A stretch of 7,391 nt of DNA from Rhodospirillales bacterium. Lineage in GTDB: Bacteria; Pseudomonadota; Alphaproteobacteria; UBA9219. This document shows, one piece after another, positions 1 through 4,223 of this stretch. A program made the translations under genes and the position numbers. A model generated the notes under the pieces. It did not search any database. It had not been told where the DNA came from and saw nothing but the letters and a program-made list of their open reading frames with translations. Every line of letters starts with the position of its first letter. The first letter of the stretch is position 1. The stretch lies in assembly GCA_015654915.1 (NCBI GenBank), contig JAATFY010000075.1, forward strand, positions 1 to 7,391, in the 5' to 3' direction.

Positions 1-284
1 ACGCCCGCGCCCTCGCATCGCAACCGCACTTCGTGCTGCTGGACGAACCTTTCGCCGGTATTGATCCGATCGCGCTTGGCGATATTCGTGATCTGGTCGT
101 ACCTTTGCGTGATCGCGGCATCGGCGTCCTGATTACCGATCATAATGTTCGCGCCACTTTAGAAATTGTTGATCGCGCCTACATCATTCATGACGGGCGC
201 GTGTTGATGACTGGCAAGCCGAAGGAAATCGTCGAGCATGCCGACGTCCGCCGCGTCTATCTCGGCGACGAATTCAGGATGTAG
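1..284 (+). CDS. lptB: LptB, LPS export ABC transporter ATPase (3' end only)
   Basis: C-terminal 93 residues of an ABC ATPase; the reading frame is open from position 3 and the gene starts before the window. LptB is the cytoplasmic ATPase of the LptB2FG complex, which extracts lipopolysaccharide from the inner membrane and drives it along the Lpt bridge to the outer membrane. Seen here: the tail of the signature helix (ARALASQP), Walker B with catalytic glutamate (FVLLDEP), the D-loop (AGIDP), and the H-loop histidine in ITDHNVR. The run DPIALGDIRDLV and the ending RRVYLGDEF are characteristic of LptB rather than other ABC ATPases. It ends in TAG at 282-284. A GTG at 33 lies inside the Walker B strand and is not a real start. 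In many alphaproteobacteria lptB is followed by rpoN, hpf and ptsN; here an unrelated ankyrin-like gene follows instead. Confidence 0.95.
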   Translation, partial: ARALASQPHFVLLDEPFAGIDPIALGDIRDLVVPLRDRGIGVLITDHNVRATLEIVDRAYIIHDGRVLMTGKPKEIVEHADVRRVYLGDEFRM

Positions 285-483
285 GATCCGCGCTCCTCTC
301 CTACAGCCCGCAGGCTTTGCTACCATAACCTTAACCGCCGGATTCTACCCAAAAAAGGTAACTCTAAAGGCGGCCTGAAACCAAAAAAAGCGCTGGATGC
401 GCCGCGTGTGCGGGGGTTATAGTCGGCGTACTTAATTCTCAGGGAATAATTAACCGCACGGCATATCGCGAAAGGAATTTATT
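285..483. other. Intergenic region with small inverted repeats
   Basis: This 199-bp stretch between lptB and the ankyrin-like gene has no convincing open frame. It holds a short AGCC-CGCA-GGCT hairpin (305-316) followed by TTT, a possible but weak lptB terminator. It also holds a nested inverted repeat, with outer arms CCGCC (335-339) and GGCGG (369-373) and inner arms TACC (346-349) and GGTA (357-360) around an A-rich loop. A further short hairpin is GCGC-TGGAT-GCGC (390-402). A weak -10-like TATAGT lies at 418-423 with no good -35. TTAACC occurs at 331-336 and 450-455. The number of small foldable elements would fit an untranslated leader or an sRNA, but none matches a family I recognise. 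Confidence 0.5.
432..455. promoter_or_regulatory. AT-rich palindromic site, possible operator
   Basis: TTAATT (432-437) and AATTAA (448-453) form an inverted repeat with a 10-base centre, and inside it ATTC-TCAGG-GAAT (435-447) is a second inverted repeat. The right arm continues into TTAACC. The site ends 28 bp before the start codon of the ankyrin-like gene, a suitable place for a repressor or activator of that gene. The protein that might bind is unknown; the dyad symmetry is what is seen, the regulatory role is inferred. Confidence 0.3.
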
Positions 484-963
484 ATGGCTTTTACTCTTCG
501 TCCGGATGTTGATCTGACGACCGCCCTTCCAAGCATCGTTCAGTCACAGGAAGACAGACATGCTCTCGCGCTTATGCTTGAAAGGGCACTGGACAGAAAA
601 AATTTTCATGCCGCCGCCGCGCTTGTGCTCACCATTGGTGAAAATCATGCGGCCCATGTTGCAACGAACGCTGCGTGCAACGGCAACATTTTCCTGCTTG
701 ATGCGTATCTTTCCATACCGGGGATTGACGGGAACACACCGAACATCCACGGCATAACTATTCTCATGGCTGCGGGAGCGAACAGGGATTTTGGTATGCC
801 CTCCGAAGAAATTCAATTTGCGATGGTGAGCCAGCTTGTGACCGTCCATAAAGTTAACAAGCTCGCCACAGACGGCCATGGAAAAACAGCCTATGATCAC
901 GCCACTCCCCGGGAACGCTCTCACCGGGAACGTGTTGTCAAACTGCTGCGCGCTGAAAGCTAA
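484..963 (+). CDS. Ankyrin-repeat-like protein, 159 residues
   Basis: A small, probably cytoplasmic protein with no signal peptide or membrane segment. It resembles three to four degenerate ankyrin repeats: paired short helices at about 35-57 and 58-80, then NIHGITILMAAGAN (87-100), matching the N-x-G-x-T-x-L-x-x-A-A pattern, and VNKLATDGHGKTAYDHA (124-140), matching the next loop-plus-helix, with a closing helix VVKLLRA (151-157). Ankyrin repeats bind other proteins; no catalytic motif is visible. The start is well supported: AAAGGA at 471-476 lies 7 bases before the ATG. GC is visibly lower than in the flanking genes, which could mean recent acquisition. Ankyrin proteins are common type IV secretion effectors, and an IcmO-type ATPase lies downstream on the other strand, but an effector role is only a guess. 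It could equally be a housekeeping adaptor. Confidence 0.75.
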   Translation: MAFTLRPDVDLTTALPSIVQSQEDRHALALMLERALDRKNFHAAAALVLTIGENHAAHVATNAACNGNIFLLDAYLSIPGIDGNTPNIHGITILMAAGANRDFGMPSEEIQFAMVSQLVTVHKVNKLATDGHGKTAYDHATPRERSHRERVVKLLRAES

Positions 964-1024
964 CTTCAACAATAGCGCTGCATAAACCGCCCATAAAACC
1001 TTGTGAAACCGGCTTTTCCGCGCT

Positions 1025-1101
1025 GGTTAACCATAAAAAGCTTTTTTACTTTCGGTTTCCATCGGTTAAACTCTCTTAACCGGCATGCTGCCTTTAACCA
1101 T
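1025..1101 (+). promoter_or_regulatory. Cluster of TTAACC sites, CtrA-like
   Basis: Three TTAACC copies (1027-1032, 1076-1081, 1094-1099), two of them as TTAACCAT, plus a separate TTAA at 1066-1069. CtrA of alphaproteobacteria is known to bind TTAA-N7-TTAA and TTAACCAT-type sites. The TTAA pair at 1066 and 1076 is separated by 6 bases, not the canonical 7, so this is not a perfect CtrA box. The cluster ends about 50 bp before the acetyltransferase ATG. Regulation of that gene by CtrA or a similar OmpR-family regulator is an inference. Confidence 0.35.
1035..1046. repeat. 12-bp perfect palindrome AAAAAGCTTTTT
   Basis: AAAAAGCTTTTT reads the same on both strands and continues as T at 1047. It sits between the two TTAACCATAAAAA copies and inside the GAAACCG/CGGTTTC inverted repeat. 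It could stiffen or bend the DNA, act as a binding site, or form a weak transcription end for the upstream gene. Confidence 0.45.
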
Positions 1102-1149
1102 AAAAAACGGCAGGGCCTAACTTTAACGCGGGGATTGCGGTACATACGA

Positions 1150-1914
1150 ATGATCAAGGAATTCAAATTGCCGAAAGCGGGCGAAACCGCGCTGATCGAA
1201 ATTCTCGGGCCGCAGGATCTGGCTGCCGTTCTGGAATTGCAGGAACACACCCGCGCGGCACTGCCCGAAGGGCACAAGATGTTCGTGCTGCCGCAGCCAG
1301 AATCCTATTTCCGCGACCTGCTGGAAGGAAAAACCGGCCTCATGATCGGCATCCGCGCCGAAGGAAAGTTGCTTTCACAGATGGCGCTGATGGGCCCCTT
1401 GACGCTCGATCAGATGATCGACCGGCAGAAACTGACCCGTAACGAAATCGAATTTCACCACGCCGGACATCACGATCAGGTCGTGATCGCCAAAAGCATG
1501 GCGGTGCATCCGGACTGGCGCGGTAATGAGCTGTCGCAGCACATGCTGGAAGCCGCCGTCAATTCGCCGCTGGCGCACGGCGCCGACCATGTGTTCGCGC
1601 AGATATCGGTCGACAATGTGCGTAGCTGGGAACTGTTCCTGCGCGAAGGTTTCGGCATCATCGGCGCGGGCGTCGATCCGGGCGACAACAAGCCGCGTTT
1701 TATCGTGCAACGGCCGACGCTCGGCTTTTCGTTGCATCACATGCAAAGCACGCACGGCGTCGATCCGGCGGAAGATTTCGCCGCGATCATGCGTTTGACG
1801 CAGCGCGAGGCCCTGATCGGCCAGATCGACAAGAAAGAGCCTTTCAGGCTGGCTTTTTACGCCAGCGCCGATATGGCCGTGGCCTGGGAAGATACCGGCA
1901 CCGCCGCCCAGTAA
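1150..1914 (+). CDS. GNAT-family N-acetyltransferase, 254 residues
   Basis: Likely a cytoplasmic acetyl-CoA-dependent acetyltransferase of the GNAT superfamily; the substrate cannot be read from the sequence. The fold spans about residues 12-190. The acetyl-CoA-binding motif A is seen as SMAVHPDWRGNELSQHML (116-133), where WRGNELS corresponds to the pyrophosphate-binding loop. Motif B is seen as NVRSWELFLREGF (156-168), the usual N-x-x-S-x-x-x-x-x-x-x-G-F helix. About 60 residues after the core (ending at 254) are not part of a minimal GNAT domain. The ATG at 1150 is chosen because the protein-like sequence begins there (MIKEFKL); its ribosome site is weak, and a TTG at 1135 or the GTG at 1003 are less likely alternatives. 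It converges with the O-antigen-ligase-like gene, 16 bp apart. Many single GNAT genes act on small molecules, antibiotics or protein N-termini; none is favoured here. Confidence 0.85.
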   Translation: MIKEFKLPKAGETALIEILGPQDLAAVLELQEHTRAALPEGHKMFVLPQPESYFRDLLEGKTGLMIGIRAEGKLLSQMALMGPLTLDQMIDRQKLTRNEIEFHHAGHHDQVVIAKSMAVHPDWRGNELSQHMLEAAVNSPLAHGADHVFAQISVDNVRSWELFLREGFGIIGAGVDPGDNKPRFIVQRPTLGFSLHHMQSTHGVDPAEDFAAIMRLTQREALIGQIDKKEPFRLAFYASADMAVAWEDTGTAAQ

Positions 1915-1956
1915 TTTACGCAGGCAAAATTCACGCAGGTACGGGGCGGTTTTTTT
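1900..1956 (+). terminator. Possible terminator of the acetyltransferase gene
   Basis: ACCGCC (1900-1905) can pair with GGCGGT (1945-1950), which is followed by a run of seven T (1950-1956), as in an intrinsic terminator read on the plus strand. The loop of about 39 bases is long for such a structure. The arms lie in the ends of the two convergent coding sequences. The T-run is the stronger part of the evidence. Confidence 0.25.
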
Positions 1957-3139
1957 CCAGCATTGCGAAAGCGAAGCCCGTCATTGCGAACGCCGCCCAC
2001 AGCGAATCCGTCCAGAAATTATAGGCCACAAGGCTGAGGCATAAAGCCGCTACCCACGCGCCGATCGCAAACGGCGCCAGCTTGGCGTCAAGCTGTCCGG
2101 CTTTCCGCAAGGTCAGCAGCGCGAAGATAAGCCCGAGCGCGAGGCCGGGCAGGCCAAGCTCCACCCATAACTGCATGACGACGTTATGCGGATGCGCCAC
2201 GGCCATATCGACGAAAACATATTGCGACCCATGCGGTTCCTGAAACGGCAAAGTGTGCGCCGTGCCGAGTCCCCAGCCGAGCAAGGGCCGTTCCATGATG
2301 CGGTAGGACATGTAATCCCAAATCTCCATCCGCGCGCGCCACGAATTCGGTAAACGCGTGACCCAGTCCTGATGGAGAAGGAAAACCTTCTGCGCCGCCA
2401 GCGGCCAGCCGAGGCATAAAAACGGCACGATGGCCAGAAGGCGCCGCGTCAGTACCGGCCAAAAATACGCGATGACGGTCGCCGCCAGCGCGAGAACCAG
2501 CGCCAGTTTTGCCGCCCGCGATTCCGTCAGGCCGGCAGGAATAAGGAGTGCGAGAATAAAGGCCGCAATCACGACCGCCCTTTTCTGCGGCGATAGGGGC
2601 GGAAAACCGCCACGCAGGCCCGCCATTAGCGGAAAAGCCAGAAGAATGAGGTAGGAAAGGCCACGATTATATTGCGTCAAGGCCACGTTCGGCAGGCCCT
2701 CGACTTCCTTCAGGAGCGGCGCGCCGAGCGACAGTTCAAGCCCGAGCGCCAGCGCGCCTGCCATGGCGGCAATCAGCACAACCGGGACGAAGGCTTTGTG
2801 GAAAGCCCGGGCTTCAATGGACGGGTTTGAAAAAAGAAGCAGCGGAATGAGAACGCTTAAAAGCCTCACCCATTCGCTCCATGAGATATCCGGCTGTGAC
2901 GATTGGAAATTCAGGATGGCCGCAACCCACAGCGTGCCGAACGCCAGAAAGGCGAAATCCGTCTGCGGCAACGGCATTTTTTTATCGACGGCCCAGAAGC
3001 CGACGAAAAGCAGCAGCGCGCCGCCGATGCCGAGCGCCGCCCACAAACCGCCGAGAAAAGCGCCCGCCGTCGCCGCGACGACATAGAGGGCCAGCGCAAA
3101 CGACGGAAGAACGGCGTTGGAGAAAAAACACGAACTCAT
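1931..3139 (-). CDS. O-antigen ligase (Wzy_C) family membrane protein, 402 residues
   Basis: A polytopic inner-membrane protein with about ten or more hydrophobic segments. Members of this family transfer undecaprenol-linked glycans to lipid A-core (WaaL), polymerise O-units (Wzy), or glycosylate proteins (PglL-like). Residues counted from the chosen start: a conserved LTESRAAKL segment (about 204-212) with the arginine typical of these enzymes; a large periplasmic region with SWRARMEIWDY (266-276), PLLGWGLG (285-292), the family histidine in AHPHN (315-319), and ELGLPGL (327-333). The start is the ATG at 3139, which overlaps the stop of the upstream glycosyltransferase as ATGA and has AGGGG 8 bases before it; an ATG 30 bases further upstream lacks a ribosome site. 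The coupling to the glycosyltransferase implies a shared job in surface glycan assembly. Ligase, polymerase and protein glycosylase roles cannot be separated from this sequence. Confidence 0.88.
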   Translation of the reverse strand: MSSCFFSNAVLPSFALALYVVAATAGAFLGGLWAALGIGGALLLFVGFWAVDKKMPLPQTDFAFLAFGTLWVAAILNFQSSQPDISWSEWVRLLSVLIPLLLFSNPSIEARAFHKAFVPVVLIAAMAGALALGLELSLGAPLLKEVEGLPNVALTQYNRGLSYLILLAFPLMAGLRGGFPPLSPQKRAVVIAAFILALLIPAGLTESRAAKLALVLALAATVIAYFWPVLTRRLLAIVPFLCLGWPLAAQKVFLLHQDWVTRLPNSWRARMEIWDYMSYRIMERPLLGWGLGTAHTLPFQEPHGSQYVFVDMAVAHPHNVVMQLWVELGLPGLALGLIFALLTLRKAGQLDAKLAPFAIGAWVAALCLSLVAYNFWTDSLWAAFAMTGFAFAMLEKNRPVPA

Positions 3140-4158
3140 GCGGCCAGCCCCTGATAGAAACGGATCCATTGCTGCGTCACGGCTTCGCGCGTGTAGGTCT
3201 TGATATAGGCGGCGTAGCCCTGCGCAACCATGCGGCGGCGCAAATCCTCGTCCTCCATGACGCGGCGGATGGCGGCGGCAAGCGCGGGCGCGTCGTCAAT
3301 CGGTACCAGCATGCCGTTCACGCCGTCCTCGATATGCGCGGAAGGCCCCGCGCTGCGGCACGCCACCAAAGGCGTTCCCGCCGCCCAGGCTTCGAGAATG
3401 ACGGTGCCGAAAGGTTCATACCGCGACGGCAGAACGCAGATATTGGCTCCGCGCAGCAAGGCAGCGCGATCGGTGCGCCAGCCGAGGAAACGCACGCGGT
3501 CGATAACGCCGAGCTCCCTGGCCAGATTTTCCAGCTCGCGCCGCAAGGGACCATCGCCCGCCAGCCAAACAAAACAGTCCGGCAAATCCTTGAGTGCCGC
3601 CAGCAATGTATCGAGGCCTTTTTTCGGATGCAGCCGCGACAGGGCCAATAAAACTTTGGCATCGCGCGGGGTAGCGAGCGTGAGGCGATCGACCGGCGGC
3701 ATGGCGGCGATATCGGGAAATGTGGGAATAAAATGCGCGCGATTTTCGGGCACGCCGTTTTTGACCATATGCGCGACGATGTCTTTCGTCACGCCGACGA
3801 AATGCGAACAGCGTTTGAAATGGCGCGGCTCGTAATAACCGCCAAACCAGCCGATGACCGGGATTTTACGTTTCGGCACAAGGCTGGCGGCGCGGCGCAT
3901 CCAGCAATGGATGATCGTGGGCTTGTCGAACGCGATGAGGATGCGCAGCAGAAGCCGCTGCAAAGGCCGGAACGGCACGGCCAGAACCCACGGCGCCATG
4001 CGCAAACCGGCGGCCTTTAACTCGGCGTAGCGCGGCGCTTTCTTCGACATCACGATGCGCTGGGAAATGCCCGCGCGGTGCAGGCTCAGCATCACGTCCG
4101 TGGAATAAGTCTCCGCGCCGCCCAGACCGCGGCCGGCCATGATGTGCATGATTTTCAT
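3136..4158 (-). CDS. GT4-family glycosyltransferase, 340 residues
   Basis: A GT-B-fold retaining glycosyltransferase that transfers a sugar from a nucleotide-sugar donor, probably on the cytoplasmic face during lipopolysaccharide or capsule synthesis. The N-terminal acceptor domain begins with MHIMAGRGLGGAETY (4-18), the G-G-A-E loop of this family. The C-terminal donor domain has LALSRLHPKKGLDTLL (171-186), LAGDGPLRREL (199-209), and the E-x7-E motif as EPFGTVILE (E248 and E256) followed by AAGTPLVA. Length is a little short for GT4 but complete. The ATG at 4158 has no purine-rich ribosome site: the preceding bases on the coding strand are CTCTCTCTCCC. An in-frame ATG 9 bases downstream is no better. 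It lies 65 bp after icmO and overlaps the ligase-like gene by 4 bp, so translation may depend on coupling. Donor and acceptor sugars are not predictable. Confidence 0.92.
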   Translation of the reverse strand: MKIMHIMAGRGLGGAETYSTDVMLSLHRAGISQRIVMSKKAPRYAELKAAGLRMAPWVLAVPFRPLQRLLLRILIAFDKPTIIHCWMRRAASLVPKRKIPVIGWFGGYYEPRHFKRCSHFVGVTKDIVAHMVKNGVPENRAHFIPTFPDIAAMPPVDRLTLATPRDAKVLLALSRLHPKKGLDTLLAALKDLPDCFVWLAGDGPLRRELENLARELGVIDRVRFLGWRTDRAALLRGANICVLPSRYEPFGTVILEAWAAGTPLVACRSAGPSAHIEDGVNGMLVPIDDAPALAAAIRRVMEDEDLRRRMVAQGYAAYIKTYTREAVTQQWIRFYQGLAA

Positions 4159-4223
4159 GGGAGAGAGAGGTATCAGATTCGAACGGCAGAGGACAGAGGG
4201 GCTGGTACCGTCTCATTTCGCCG
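4159..4223 (-). other. 65-bp gap between icmO and the glycosyltransferase gene
   Basis: No gene, terminator hairpin or clear promoter is seen here. The coding strand is pyrimidine-rich, with CCCCTCTGTCCTCT and a CT dinucleotide run (GA on the plus strand, 4161-4168) immediately before the glycosyltransferase ATG, where a ribosome site would be expected. The lack of a terminator fits read-through from icmO. Confidence 0.5.

Larger units (their letters stand above)
964..1149. other. AT-rich intergenic region with repeated TTAACC/CATAAAA
   Basis: A 186-bp gap between the ankyrin-like and acetyltransferase genes. The acetyltransferase frame stays open back to a GTG at 1003, but that extension is AT-rich, lacks a ribosome site and reads through repeats, so it is treated as noncoding. 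CATAAA occurs at 981, 992, 1032 and 1099. TTAACCATAAAAA occurs twice (1027-1039 and 1094-1106). TTAACC also occurs at 1076-1081. Arms GAAACCG (1005-1011) and CGGTTTC (1053-1059) are inverted around the centre. No standard -35/-10 pair is clear. Confidence 0.5.

Noticed and set aside
544..972. 142-codon open frame antisense to the ankyrin-like gene
   Set aside because: The sense frame has a strong ribosome site and ankyrin-like patterning; the antisense product shows nothing recognisable.
1003..1149. N-terminal extension of the acetyltransferase from GTG 1003
   Set aside because: The stretch is AT-rich, contains direct repeats and a palindrome, lacks a ribosome site, and the added residues do not resemble the GNAT fold.
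3140..3169. Earlier ATG for the ligase-like protein
   Set aside because: No ribosome site precedes it and it would overlap the glycosyltransferase by more than 30 bases; the ATGA start at 3139 has AGGGG at 8 bases.
2881..3651. 256-codon open frame on the plus strand
   Set aside because: It is antisense to both the ligase-like and glycosyltransferase genes, with an Arg-rich product and no motif.
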